DNA from: Halomonas salipaludis
Lineage (GTDB): Bacteria > Pseudomonadota > Gammaproteobacteria > Pseudomonadales > Halomonadaceae
Direction of reading: 5' to 3'
Length of the DNA stretch: 64,000 nucleotides
NCBI RefSeq assembly: GCF_002286975.1
Contig: NZ_NSKB01000008.1
Coordinates: forward strand, 62,001-126,000
The translations under genes were made by a program, and so were the position numbers. Numbering within the stretch: position 1 is the first letter of the stretch; each line of letters begins with the position of its first letter. Under the pieces are notes generated by a model. That model had not been told where the DNA came from. It worked only from the letters and a program-made list of their open reading frames with translations, and searched no databases. Below are positions 9,191-17,907 of the stretch, piece after piece.

Positions 9191-9625
9191 CTAGGGTGTC
9201 AGCCAGCCGCCCGGCAGTGGCACCGACAGCAGGTACACGAAGACCACGTAGATCAGCGCCGAGAAGACCACCGATATCGTCAGTGCCAGCGGCCACCGCA
9301 GTTGGCCCAACCGCCGCAAGCTGGCCAGCAGGAACAACGGCAGCGCGATGAAGGTTCCGGCACTCAACATCAGCAGCAGCAGTCCCAGCACGCATAGGCA
9401 CCACACCGCGAAGCGCTGGTAGGCCAGCGGCGGGGGCGGCTCATCGGGGGCACGGCGGCGCAGGGTGCCAAGGGCAATACCCAGGCAGGCCAGCCCGCCT
9501 AGCGCGCCGGCGACCACCGGGAAGACCCCCGCGTCGCCGCGCATCCCCAGCCCGGTGACCACCACGGCGGCACATAGCGCGCCCAACAGCAGGGCCACGC
9601 CACGATCGATAGTATTGAGCGTCAT
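9191..9625 (-). CDS. Tripartite tricarboxylate transporter small permease (TctB)
   Basis: Small membrane protein of 144 residues with four hydrophobic segments, including GVALLLGALCAAVVVTGLGM at the N-terminus and FSALIYVVFVYLLSVPLP at the C-terminus, as in TctB proteins. It lies between the receptor (24 bases upstream) and the large permease (34 bases downstream). Sequence conservation in this family is low, so the call rests on size, topology and position. Confidence 0.88.
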   Translation of the reverse strand: MTLNTIDRGVALLLGALCAAVVVTGLGMRGDAGVFPVVAGALGGLACLGIALGTLRRRAPDEPPPPLAYQRFAVWCLCVLGLLLLMLSAGTFIALPLFLLASLRRLGQLRWPLALTISVVFSALIYVVFVYLLSVPLPGGWLTP

Positions 9626-9649
9626 GGGCTATCTACTCCTGCCATTCGC

Positions 9650-10639
9650 TCACTGTTCGACCCAGGGATCCTGTTCCCAGAGCGCCTTTAGCCGAGCGTG
9701 ACTGTCGTCGATGAAGTCAACGTAATCCTGCCCATAGATGGGGTCGACGGGCATATTGAGGCGCTCCATCTCGGCCCGGAACTCTGGGTTGTCGATGACG
9801 TTGCGCGACGCCTCGAGGAGCAGATCATAGATCTCTTGCGGGACATCAGCCGGCATGGCGAATCCGCGTGACGCAGCGGCCAGGACGTCATAGCCTTGCT
9901 CCCGCCCAGTGGGCACATCGGGCAGTGGCTCGCCACGCTCTTCGGACCATATCGCCAGCCCCCGCGCCTTGCCCTCCTGAATCTGCGTCACCGCTTCCGA
10001 CATATTGCCTGCGAAAGCCGTAATATGGCCTCCGAGTAGTGAGGCCGTTGCCTCGGCGTTGCCGTTGTAGGCGACGAAGTTGAGGTCGACATTCGCTTCG
10101 GCGGCGAAATTGAGGGCCGCGAGGTGATCGTCACCGCCGACACCCTCGTGGGAGATGATGATCGACTCGGGATCGCTCTGCACCGCTGCGACGAAGTCGT
10201 CCAGGTTCTGGTACGGGCTATCGGCAGCCACCACCAGCATGCCCGGGTCGGTGATCACATTGGCTAGCGGTCGGAGGTCGTCAAGGGAGTAACCAACGCT
10301 CTCCTCGCGAGTGAACGGGTAGACCTCCACTACCGGCGAGTTGATCAGGCCGATGGTATAACCGTCCGGGGCCGCGTTGGCCAGGTGTACCCACCCCAGC
10401 TCGCCACCGGCGCCAGGCCTGTTGACCACCACCACCCGCTGACCGAGCTCCTCCTCGACGTACTTGGCGAAGATCCTCGCCATGGTATCGGTGCTACCGC
10501 CGGCGCCGAATGCGACGATCATCTGGATCGGCTTGCTGGGATAGTCCGCCGCCAGGGTCGTGGTGCTAAGGCCCGTCGCCAGCAGCGCCGAGACCACGCC
10601 TAACCCCACCTTGCGTACCGACATGTGCAGTGTCTTCAT
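9650..10639 (-). CDS. Tripartite tricarboxylate transporter receptor (TctC)
   Basis: Periplasmic binding protein of 329 residues. A signal peptide (about residues 1-30, ending TTTLA) is followed by ADYPSKPIQMIVAFGAGGST, the strongly conserved start of mature Bug/TctC receptors. PGAGG and GYTIG motifs follow in the usual order. First gene of the minus-strand tct operon and divergent from a LysR gene, which likely controls it. Bug receptors bind carboxylates, amides and aromatic acids, so the substrate cannot be named. Confidence 0.93.
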   Translation of the reverse strand: MKTLHMSVRKVGLGVVSALLATGLSTTTLAADYPSKPIQMIVAFGAGGSTDTMARIFAKYVEEELGQRVVVVNRPGAGGELGWVHLANAAPDGYTIGLINSPVVEVYPFTREESVGYSLDDLRPLANVITDPGMLVVAADSPYQNLDDFVAAVQSDPESIIISHEGVGGDDHLAALNFAAEANVDLNFVAYNGNAEATASLLGGHITAFAGNMSEAVTQIQEGKARGLAIWSEERGEPLPDVPTGREQGYDVLAAASRGFAMPADVPQEIYDLLLEASRNVIDNPEFRAEMERLNMPVDPIYGQDYVDFIDDSHARLKALWEQDPWVEQ

Positions 10640-10805
10640 CGCCTGATTCCTTATTGCTGTTGTGGTGTGAAAGCTAGCGCCGGGCCACGACTACCCCCGC
10701 CTGGCGCTCAAGAGCACTCCCTGCCTACTTAAAAGCACCGCACACTTTCAAAAAAGCGAATAAATCGCATATTTTATAAGTCATTAATTTCATGAGTGGC
10801 GATCC

Positions 10806-11735
10806 ATGTTGACTCTCAAGCAGCTGGAAACTTTTGTCCAAGTGGTCGAGCTCGGTACCTTCGAGCGCGCCTCTCAGCGACTCAATGCCACCCAGTCCAC
10901 CGTCTCCAAGCGCATATCGGAGCTGGAGCAAGCCACCGGCCTGCGCCTCTTCGATCGATCGCGCCGCAATGCACGCCTTACCGAGGAGGGCGAGCGACTG
11001 CTGGAACTGGCCTACTCGACACTGAGCGACGCGCGACGGATCCTCGAGCTCAAGGCGCGGCCAGAGCACATGCTGCACCGGGTGCGTATCGGCTTTACCG
11101 AACTGGCTGCTCTCACCTGGCTGCCTGGCTTTCTGCGCGATTACACCACCGAGCGGCCGGACATTCGCTTGGACATCACCATCGAGATGAGCCGTACGCT
11201 ATATCAGCAGTTTCAGGACGGAGAGCTGGACTTGGTTGTCATACCGCAGGTCCCCGACGCTTTTGCACAGCCTGGCGTGGAAACGCAACTGCTGGAGAAC
11301 GTGGAGATGGCCTTCATGGCCAGGGAAGGTCTGGTAGAAGAGTCCCAGCCGATACCATTGAGTGCACTGGAGCGTTATCCCCTAATCAGCCAGGGCAAGA
11401 GTTCCGGCTTTGCGCAGGACATCAATCGCTGGCTATCTCACCAAGGCATGTCCGCCGCCACCCTAACCGCCGATAACTTGTTGGCGCTGGTGGGCCTGGT
11501 AACGGCGGGACGTGGCATCAGCGTCTTGCCGAAACGTTGCGTTCAGCGCTTGGCCCATGATCAAGGGCTGGAAATTCTCGAGACTATCCCCTCGCTACCC
11601 TCGATCGGCTATCACGCGCTCTACCATGGCGGCGTACGAATCCAGCTGCTCGAAGAGCTCGCCCAGCGCCTCGCTGCCGCCGCCGACTTCACCCGGCCCT
11701 TCTTTCTGTCCGAGAGGAAAGCCCAGACAATCTGA
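10806..11735 (+). CDS. LysR-family transcriptional regulator of the tct operon
   Basis: 309-residue LysR regulator. Residues 1-60 form the winged helix-turn-helix (LTLKQLETFVQVVELGTFER then LNATQSTVSKRISELEQATG), followed by the periplasmic-binding-like effector domain. It is divergent from the TctC gene with a 166-base gap. The gap is AT-rich near the LysR start and holds a GCGA-N5-TCGC dyad at 10756-10768, a candidate binding site. It probably responds to the substrate of the transporter. The effector is unknown. Confidence 0.92.
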   Translation: MLTLKQLETFVQVVELGTFERASQRLNATQSTVSKRISELEQATGLRLFDRSRRNARLTEEGERLLELAYSTLSDARRILELKARPEHMLHRVRIGFTELAALTWLPGFLRDYTTERPDIRLDITIEMSRTLYQQFQDGELDLVVIPQVPDAFAQPGVETQLLENVEMAFMAREGLVEESQPIPLSALERYPLISQGKSSGFAQDINRWLSHQGMSAATLTADNLLALVGLVTAGRGISVLPKRCVQRLAHDQGLEILETIPSLPSIGYHALYHGGVRIQLLEELAQRLAAAADFTRPFFLSERKAQTI

Positions 11736-11815
11736 CAAGCCTCCGCTCGCCGACGAAAATAACGCCCTAAGCCGAGTACCAGTACAACGCAGCGTTTGCC
11801 CTTAGCCACGACGCA

Positions 11816-11846
11816 AGAAGGGCCAGCGCATTGCGCTGGCCCTTCT
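11816..11846. terminator. Bidirectional hairpin terminator
   Basis: A 15-bp perfect stem (arms 11816-11830 and 11832-11846, AGAAGGGCCAGCGCA and its complement) with a one-base centre. It lies between the LysR gene and the convergent 52-residue gene and could end both transcripts. The T-run is short on either side. Confidence 0.75.
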
Positions 11847-11891
11847 CATCAGTAACCTGCCTGGCTATCGCAACAGCTTGCTTCCCAGCGA

Positions 11892-12050
11892 TCAGATACC
11901 GTAGCGGGTCAAGAGGTAAGCCCTGTGCTTACGGTAGGCGCTTTCGGTCATGCGCTCGAGCAAACGGTAGGCGGCCAGTCCCACGCGCTTGATCATAGAA
12001 GCCGGGGCAGCAGTGGTAGGCGAAGCAGGTGGGAGCGTCTGGACGGTCAT
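11892..12050 (-). CDS. Small basic protein of unknown function, 52 residues
   Basis: The frame encodes 52 residues: a proline/alanine-rich N-terminus, then MIKRVGLAAYRLLERM and ESAYRKHRAYLLTRYGI at the end. It is basic and predicted helical in the second half, somewhat like the small arginine-rich DUF1127 proteins in size and layout, but I do not see that family's motif. Support for a real gene comes from a good promoter (TTGGAC, 18 bases, TATACT) just upstream, GAGG before the ATG, and a strong hairpin 46 bases past the stop. It stands alone between a LysR gene and a TRAP operon. Confidence 0.6.
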   Translation of the reverse strand: MTVQTLPPASPTTAAPASMIKRVGLAAYRLLERMTESAYRKHRAYLLTRYGI

Positions 12051-12086
12051 GACAGTGAACCTCGGCTATTTCGTAAGGATGCTAAC

Positions 12087-12116
12087 AGTATAGCCCCGCC
12101 TTAGACTTTAGTCCAA
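12087..12116 (-). promoter_or_regulatory. Sigma-70 type promoter of the 52-residue gene
   Basis: On the minus strand TTGGAC (12111-12116) and TATACT (12087-12092) are separated by 18 bases, about 40 bases before the start codon. This is one of the best promoter matches in the window. Confidence 0.6.
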
Positions 12117-12168
12117 TTCATACGCCTTTAGTCGCAAGCCCTTCCCCGCGTACCGCGCCAGGATACGA

Positions 12169-12196
12169 TGAAGGGGAGCCCCTCGGCTCCCCTTCA
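12169..12196 (-). terminator. Terminator of the TAXI-TRAP operon
   Basis: A 12-bp perfect stem (arms 12169-12180 and 12185-12196, reading TGAAGGGGAGCC on the plus strand) with a CCTC loop, 28 bases past the TAXI receptor stop codon. Confidence 0.7.
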
Positions 12197-12223
12197 CTCG
12201 TGCCCGGAACTCGCCATCGCTGG

Positions 12224-13255
12224 TCAGTCTTGCGCCACCAGCTCGTCGGGAATCTCCAGGCCAACCTCCCGGTAGTAACGCTCTGCGCCCGGATGCAGCG
12301 GCAGGTTGAGATGTTCGATCGCTGTCTCGAGCCGTACATGGCGCAACCAGGGGGTCCTCTCCCGCTGCTCCTCAGCCTGCTCCCAGAACGACTTGGTAAT
12401 CGCATAGACCTCGTCGGCGGAAAGGTGCTTGCCCGTGCCGATGCCGCTGATCGAGCCCAGGGTCAGGACTGGCTCTTGGTTGACCACGTTCTCACCGTAG
12501 TCGTCCGGATCGATGGTGCCTGTCACACCTCCCGGACGATTGACAATAGACACCATCTCGGGCTTTTCCATCTGCTCCTCGGTCAGCCCGAGGAGCCGGA
12601 TCTCGCGGGACAAGGCGAACTGCTCGATAGTGGGGCTGGGAGGAAGCGTCGGGTTGATGTAGACATCGAGGCGACCGTCCTGATAGGCCTGAGTAGCCGC
12701 ATTCCAGCCTAGATTGACAGCCTCGTAGTCCTCGTTAGCTACCAGCCCGGTAGCAGCCTCGATGGTCTGGCGCATCACTACCGTGGCACCGCCGCCAGGC
12801 GGCCCCAGGAAGACCCGGTGGCCCGCCAAGTCTTCCAGGGATTCGATACCGGAATCGGCATCGGTAATGAAATGATAGAACCCCTGCGGGAAGGCCATCA
12901 CACCCCGCACGTTTTCAGAGCGCTCCTGGGCATGGGGGATCGGCGCGTACATGTTGATCCCCTGCTTCATGGAATCGTGCACGCTTGCCGACCACATGAA
13001 GAAGTCGATATCACCGATTCCTGCCTCCAGCGCATGCTGGGTGGCCGCGCCGGTGGCATTGACCTGAATATTCACGTCCAGGTCCTCATCGCTGTTCACC
13101 ATCTGTGCGAAGGTGCTCATGATCATGTAGGAAGAGGAGCCTGGCTCCAGGGTCGACAGTCGGTAGTTGTCGGCGGCCATGGCCTGGCCGGTTACGGTCA
13201 ATCCTAGCGTGATGGCCGACACGGCAGCCGCAAGTTGCGCAGTCTTATTGTGCAT
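12224..13255 (-). CDS. TRAP transporter TAXI-family solute-binding protein
   Basis: Periplasmic receptor of about 343 residues, TAXI type. A signal peptide ending GQAMA is followed by the mature start ADNYRLSTLEPGSSSYMIM. GHRVFLGPPGGG in the middle and LHPGAERYYREVGLEIPDE at the C-terminus are typical of this family. The ATG at 13253-13255 is chosen because GGGTAA lies in front of it; an ATG four codons upstream is possible. It follows a fused TRAP permease with almost no gap. No enzyme gene is linked, so the substrate is open. Confidence 0.9.
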   Translation of the reverse strand: MHNKTAQLAAAVSAITLGLTVTGQAMAADNYRLSTLEPGSSSYMIMSTFAQMVNSDEDLDVNIQVNATGAATQHALEAGIGDIDFFMWSASVHDSMKQGINMYAPIPHAQERSENVRGVMAFPQGFYHFITDADSGIESLEDLAGHRVFLGPPGGGATVVMRQTIEAATGLVANEDYEAVNLGWNAATQAYQDGRLDVYINPTLPPSPTIEQFALSREIRLLGLTEEQMEKPEMVSIVNRPGGVTGTIDPDDYGENVVNQEPVLTLGSISGIGTGKHLSADEVYAITKSFWEQAEEQRERTPWLRHVRLETAIEHLNLPLHPGAERYYREVGLEIPDELVAQD

Positions 13256-13273
13256 AGCGTTACCCATATTATG

Positions 13274-15226
13274 TTATTGAGAGAGATCCGTTCTTTTGTT
13301 GACGAGAGCATTCCATTGCCCTCCCGCCTTGCGGCTTTGCAAAAAATCACCTGCTAGCAGCAGCGCCCCTAGTGCGAATCCCAACGCTTCGATCCATACC
13401 ACCGGCACCAGTATCGAGAACCCTATTGCCAGTCGAATAGTCCTCGACACCGCGCCGAGATGGGCCGCGGCATAGCCCGATACCGCCGACGAAAAGAGCC
13501 AGATGGCCAGGGTTAAGCGAGCCACTGCCCACAGGAAGCTATCCCACTGAAAAGCCTCCACCAATGACAACGAAGGGTTGTAGACCAGCACGAAGGGGAT
13601 GATGAAACCGATCAGCGCGAGCCGGCAGGCATCGACACTGATACGCATGGGGTTGGCGTTGGCGATGGGCGCCGCGACGAAGGCCGCAAGTGCCACCGGC
13701 GGCGTGATCGAGGACAGTACCCCGAAGTAGACCACGAACAGATGGACGATCAGGGTGGCCACCCCCATCTGCTCAATGGCCGGCCCCATGACCAGTACGA
13801 TGATCAGATAAGCGGGCACCGTCGGCATGCCCATGCCAAGTACCAGTGACCCCAGCATCATCATGATCAGGGCCAGGAACAGCGAGTCGCCCGCCACTGC
13901 CATGATGGTGTTAGCGAAGCGCAGCCCCAGGCCAGTGGCGTTCATCACGCCGATCAGGATGCCGATGGCACCCACCGCCACGATGATCTTGGCACTGGAG
14001 ATACCCGCCGCGTAGAGGGCATCCACCAGGCAGCGCGGGTTCTGGCGCACTTGCGGGTTGAGTAAGATGCCCAGCACTACGGCAGTGATGACGGCATAAA
14101 AGCCGGCAAACGCAGGTGATCGACCGGCGATCAGCAGTGTCACCACCACCCCCAGTGGCACAAGGAAGCACAGCGACATCAGGTAGTCATGGAGGGTTAG
14201 ATGCGGCCTCTCCGCCTTGGGGATCGGCTTGATATCCCGCTTCACTGCCTCGAGATGAACCGCCGTGAATAAGGCCAAATAGTAGAAGAGCGCCGGTACC
14301 AAGGCGGCAGTGGCGATGGTCAGGTAGGGAATTCCGGTGACATCGGCCATGATGAAGGCCACCGCCCCCATCACCGGCGGCATGAATTGGCCGCCAGATG
14401 ACGCCGCTGCCTCCAACCCCCCTGCATAGGAAGCCGGGAAGCCACGATTGCGGATCATCGGGATGGTGATGACCCCCGTGCCCACTACATTGCCCGCAAC
14501 CGAACCAGACATGGTGCCAAAGGCCCCACTGGCGGCTATCGCCGAATGAGCCGGGCCGCCCCTCAATCGACCGGTCAAGGCAAAAGCGAACTTGAGCAGC
14601 ACATCCCCTGCACCGATTCCTTCCAGCATGCTGCCGAACACCACGTAGATCAGGATCATCGATACGACAATGGCGATGGGGTTACCGAAAACCCCGTCGA
14701 AGGAGTACCAGGTGACCTGCATCAGCTGGCGGAAGCTCATGCCGGCATGTTCGAAGATCCAAGGCAGATGTTGGCCATAGAGACCGTACAACACCATGAG
14801 CACGCAGATCACCAGCAGCGGCCAGCCGATGGCGCGGCGCGTCATCTCCAGCAGCACGACCAGCCCCACCGCCCCGATGGCAAGGTCCTGGGTCGTAAAG
14901 GCATACAAGCCAACCTGCAGCATCTCGCCGATCTGCAGGTAGCGATGGATGGCCACCAGCAGGGCCACCAGCAGCAGCGTATCCAGCAGTCGACGCAGCA
15001 CCGGCCACGACTGGACACGCCGCCGCTCAATGGCATGCAACAGCAGCAAGAGGCCGGCGATGCCGAAGGTACCGACTCGCAGATGAGTCTCATCCAGCAC
15101 GCCTATACCCGCGACATATACCCCCACGCCGGCGAGCAGAATGCTCACCAGATAGACCAGGCAGCCAACGCCCCTGTCGAAGCGCCCCCTGCTTCGCTCG
15201 GCTTCAGTGTCGGGAGAGGTTGTCAT
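13274..15226 (-). CDS. TRAP transporter fused permease (4TM/12TM type)
   Basis: Membrane protein of 650 residues with the DctQ-like and DctM-like parts on one chain, as usual for TAXI-type TRAP systems. Signatures are SGSVAGNVVGTGVITIPMIRNRGF in the middle, GGQFMPPVMGAVAFIMADV just after, and SSITPPVALAAFVAAPIANA near the C-terminal third. GGAG precedes the ATG. It is first in a two-gene operon with the TAXI receptor, the reverse of the order in the next TAXI block (19948-20949 then 17908). Confidence 0.92.
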   Translation of the reverse strand: MTTSPDTEAERSRGRFDRGVGCLVYLVSILLAGVGVYVAGIGVLDETHLRVGTFGIAGLLLLLHAIERRRVQSWPVLRRLLDTLLLVALLVAIHRYLQIGEMLQVGLYAFTTQDLAIGAVGLVVLLEMTRRAIGWPLLVICVLMVLYGLYGQHLPWIFEHAGMSFRQLMQVTWYSFDGVFGNPIAIVVSMILIYVVFGSMLEGIGAGDVLLKFAFALTGRLRGGPAHSAIAASGAFGTMSGSVAGNVVGTGVITIPMIRNRGFPASYAGGLEAAASSGGQFMPPVMGAVAFIMADVTGIPYLTIATAALVPALFYYLALFTAVHLEAVKRDIKPIPKAERPHLTLHDYLMSLCFLVPLGVVVTLLIAGRSPAFAGFYAVITAVVLGILLNPQVRQNPRCLVDALYAAGISSAKIIVAVGAIGILIGVMNATGLGLRFANTIMAVAGDSLFLALIMMMLGSLVLGMGMPTVPAYLIIVLVMGPAIEQMGVATLIVHLFVVYFGVLSSITPPVALAAFVAAPIANANPMRISVDACRLALIGFIIPFVLVYNPSLSLVEAFQWDSFLWAVARLTLAIWLFSSAVSGYAAAHLGAVSRTIRLAIGFSILVPVVWIEALGFALGALLLAGDFLQSRKAGGQWNALVNKRTDLSQ

Positions 15227-15294
15227 TGATGAGACTCCACGAAATCGTTGGAGGACGCCCCGGATCAGAAAGCCGCCCGGAGCATAATTGTTGT

Positions 15295-15322
15295 GCTATA
15301 AAACTATTTAAACTATCCCCAA
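15295..15322 (-). promoter_or_regulatory. Candidate promoter of the TAXI-TRAP operon
   Basis: On the minus strand TTGGGG (15317-15322) and TATAGC (15295-15300) are 16 bases apart in an AT-rich stretch about 70 bases before the permease start. The 15227-15472 gap holds no gene; a small GAGCA/TGCTC hairpin near 15451-15463 lies just past the sulfatase stop. Confidence 0.4.
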
Positions 15323-15472
15323 ACACTGTATCGCACCACAACTAGACATAGGCCCAACAAGAAAGCGAATACCAGCGCCGAGAAAATCGATGGCTAGGCC
15401 ACAGACACGACCACACCCCCCTAGGAGAGGTGTAGGCGCATCGGGATGTTAGTGAGCAAGGTGCTCGATGGG

Positions 15473-17053
15473 CTACCAAACGCCGAACAGGATGCCGCGT
15501 TTATGAGCGGTACCGGTGCGCTGTTCTACCAGGTCGTTGGAGATGGTCGTGCGCAACCGTCGTGCCTTGAACCACTCGTTGAGCGCGGCCTCGAGCTCGC
15601 CGCGCACGGCGCGATTAACATCGCAATGGGCGACATCCTCGAGCTCGTCGGGATCCGTCGCGAGGTCGAACAGCTGGGGGGTATGGTTGGCGTAGTGGAT
15701 ATACTTCCAGCGCCCGTCGGTAACCATAAAGGCCCTGGCTTCGTCTGGCGCCAGTCCCAGCTCCTTCCTTGCCGGTCGCCAGGCATAATCTGCCTCGCTA
15801 AAGGCATAGCCCCGCCAGGTGTCGGCCGGCCCCCGGGTGACCAGGCCGTGCAGCGAGCGCCCCTCCAGCACATGGTTGAGCGCCTGGCTGTCGCCGCCGG
15901 CATAGTCGACGAAGGTGGGCACCAGGTCGATGGCCTCCACCAGCTGATCGTTGCGGCTGCCACGGGTGGCGTCGGCTTCGCGCCGCGGGTCGACGACGAT
16001 CATCGGTATCCGGGCGCTGGGTTCATGGAACAGCTCCTTCTCGCCCAGCCAGTGGTCCCCCAGGTAGTCGCCGTGGTCCGAGGTAATCACGATGACGGTG
16101 TCGTCACGCAGCCCTCGGGTCTCGAGGAAGTCGATCAGCCGGCCGAGGTGATCGTCGAGCTGGGTGATCAGGCCCATGTAGGTGGGAATGACCCGCTCGC
16201 GTACCTCGTCGCGGGAGAACTCCCGAGACTCTCCGTGGCTCATGAACGCCTCGACCACCGGGTGCGGGCACTCACGCTCGGCGTTGCTGCGTACCGCCGG
16301 GAGCATATCCTCGAGGCCGTACATCTCGTGATAAGGCGCCGGTGCCATATAGGGCCAGTGGGGCTTGATGTAGCTCAGGTGCAGGCACCAGGGTTGATCG
16401 CCGGTCTCCTCGATGAAGTCCATGGCGCGGCGGGTGGTATAGGCCGTCTCGGAGTGCTCCTCCCTGACCCGTGCCGGCAGGTGGTTATGGCGCATATACC
16501 AGCCGCTGAGTAACTCGCCGTTGTCGCCCTCGGCCGAGTTGGCGGCACTCTGCCAGGGGTTGTCACCTGTATAGCCCTGTTCGCGCAGGTAGCGGTTGTA
16601 AGGCAGATCGGGGTTGGCCAACTGATCGGGATGCAGGCCGTCGTCGCGCTCGAACGGCTCAAAGCCGCACTGGCTGATCAGCACCCCGCGGGAGGAGTCC
16701 GGGTCGATGCCCAAGCGGGACATGCCATCTTCATCGCGCTTCATATGGGTCTTGCCAACCAGGCCGACGCGATAGCCGAGGGGTCTCAGGTAGTCGCCCA
16801 GGGTGCGCTCGTCGACGCGCAGCGGCACGCCGTTGTAGCTGGCGCCGTGACTGGCCGCATAGCGCCCGGTATAGAAAGACATTCGCGAGGGGCCACATAC
16901 CGGGGCCTGGCAGTAGGCACGGGTGAAGTTGACGCCGCGCCGGGCCAGGGCGTCGATGTGCGGCGTCTTGATGGTTGGGTGGCCGTTGCAACCGAGGTAA
17001 TCGGCACGCAGCTGATCGGCCATGATAAACAGCAAGTTGGGCGGTCGGGTCAT
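15473..17053 (-). CDS. Sulfatase / alkaline phosphatase superfamily hydrolase
   Basis: 526-residue sulfatase-fold hydrolase. The N-terminal metal site reads NLLFIMADQLRADYLG. The formylglycine motif VCGPSRMSFYTGR has Cys53 as the residue to be oxidised by a formylglycine-generating enzyme. VITSDHGDYLGDH supplies the later Asp/His metal ligands. CGPSR is shared by choline-sulfatase-like enzymes and phosphonate monoesterases, so either a sulfate ester or a phosph(on)ate ester may be the substrate. The ATG at 17051-17053 is preceded by GGAGGT; a longer open frame upstream is not coding. No signal peptide is seen, so it is cytoplasmic. It ends a TAXI-TRAP-TauE run, which favours a sulfur substrate. 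Confidence 0.87.
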   Translation of the reverse strand: MTRPPNLLFIMADQLRADYLGCNGHPTIKTPHIDALARRGVNFTRAYCQAPVCGPSRMSFYTGRYAASHGASYNGVPLRVDERTLGDYLRPLGYRVGLVGKTHMKRDEDGMSRLGIDPDSSRGVLISQCGFEPFERDDGLHPDQLANPDLPYNRYLREQGYTGDNPWQSAANSAEGDNGELLSGWYMRHNHLPARVREEHSETAYTTRRAMDFIEETGDQPWCLHLSYIKPHWPYMAPAPYHEMYGLEDMLPAVRSNAERECPHPVVEAFMSHGESREFSRDEVRERVIPTYMGLITQLDDHLGRLIDFLETRGLRDDTVIVITSDHGDYLGDHWLGEKELFHEPSARIPMIVVDPRREADATRGSRNDQLVEAIDLVPTFVDYAGGDSQALNHVLEGRSLHGLVTRGPADTWRGYAFSEADYAWRPARKELGLAPDEARAFMVTDGRWKYIHYANHTPQLFDLATDPDELEDVAHCDVNRAVRGELEAALNEWFKARRLRTTISNDLVEQRTGTAHKRGILFGVW

Positions 17054-17148
17054 GATACCTCCGGTGGAGCCGAATCCAGTCAATTGTCGGCCTTGATGGC
17101 AAGCCGAGAAGCTCTCGGCACATTTTCCTCGAGCAGGGGATCTACTGA

Positions 17149-17907
17149 TCACACCAGGATGAGGTCGTATGTCATATGGAGCAGCGAAACACCGATCAGG
17201 GTGTAAACCAGAGCGCTGATGGCACGGTTCGACAGCCGGATAACCAAGGGTCGCCCCAGCATCACTCCTGCCCCTCCCCCCAGGGTCACCAGCAGAGCAA
17301 GCATCGGCTCGAGGTGCCCACCGCCGCCGAACACCAGGCCAGTGCAGGCCGACAACAGCAGACCAATAACCGTCGAGGTGCCCACTACCACCTTGATGTC
17401 GGCGCCGCTCATGGCGCTCAGAGCCGGCACGATCAGCACTCCGCCGCCCACCCCGGTAGCACCCACCATGGCCCCGCAAGCCAAAGGCATCAGCCCGCCC
17501 AGCCACTGGCCGACGTGCTGCAGCACCTGGGGCCGGAAGCTGACCAGCACCGCGAAGCCGGCGGCGGCCAGCACGGTCACCTTGAGGCCGTGCTGCACGC
17601 CGGCCCCCCAGGAGGTGCGCAGCAGCAGGGTGATGGCCAGGGCCAGCAGCAGGCAGCTGGGCACCGCCCAGCGCGAGAAGCGTTTGAACAGCGCCCAGTC
17701 AACGCGGCTGTCGCGGCCATGGGCATAGGCCGCCGCCACCTTGATCAGCACCGAGGCCAGGCTGGCGCTACCTACCGCTGTGGCCGGCGCCACCCCGAAC
17801 AGCAGCATCATGCCAGGTACCATGATCACTCCGGCGCCGACCCCTGAGAGCAGGATCAGCAGGCCGCAGAGGATGCCGAACATAAGGGCCGTGACTTCGA
17901 ACATCAC
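17149..17907 (-). CDS. TauE/SafE family sulfite/anion exporter
   Basis: Membrane protein of 252 residues with about eight hydrophobic segments and two GVGAGVIMVPGMM/GVGGGVLIVPAL repeats, the hallmark of the TauE/SafE (DUF81) family. Members export sulfite, sulfoacetate or related anions. The frame begins with GTG-ATG directly after the TGA of the fused permease gene, so the two are translationally coupled. Together with the sulfatase it points to uptake of an organosulfur compound and export of an inorganic sulfur product, by inference. Confidence 0.87.
   Translation of the reverse strand: MMFEVTALMFGILCGLLILLSGVGAGVIMVPGMMLLFGVAPATAVGSASLASVLIKVAAAYAHGRDSRVDWALFKRFSRWAVPSCLLLALAITLLLRTSWGAGVQHGLKVTVLAAAGFAVLVSFRPQVLQHVGQWLGGLMPLACGAMVGATGVGGGVLIVPALSAMSGADIKVVVGTSTVIGLLLSACTGLVFGGGGHLEPMLALLVTLGGGAGVMLGRPLVIRLSNRAISALVYTLIGVSLLHMTYDLILV

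Noticed and set aside
17054-17506. N-terminal extension of the sulfatase frame
   Set aside because: It is antisense-like sequence overlapping the TauE gene in another frame. The ATG at 17051-17053 has a perfect GGAGGT and the family starts there.
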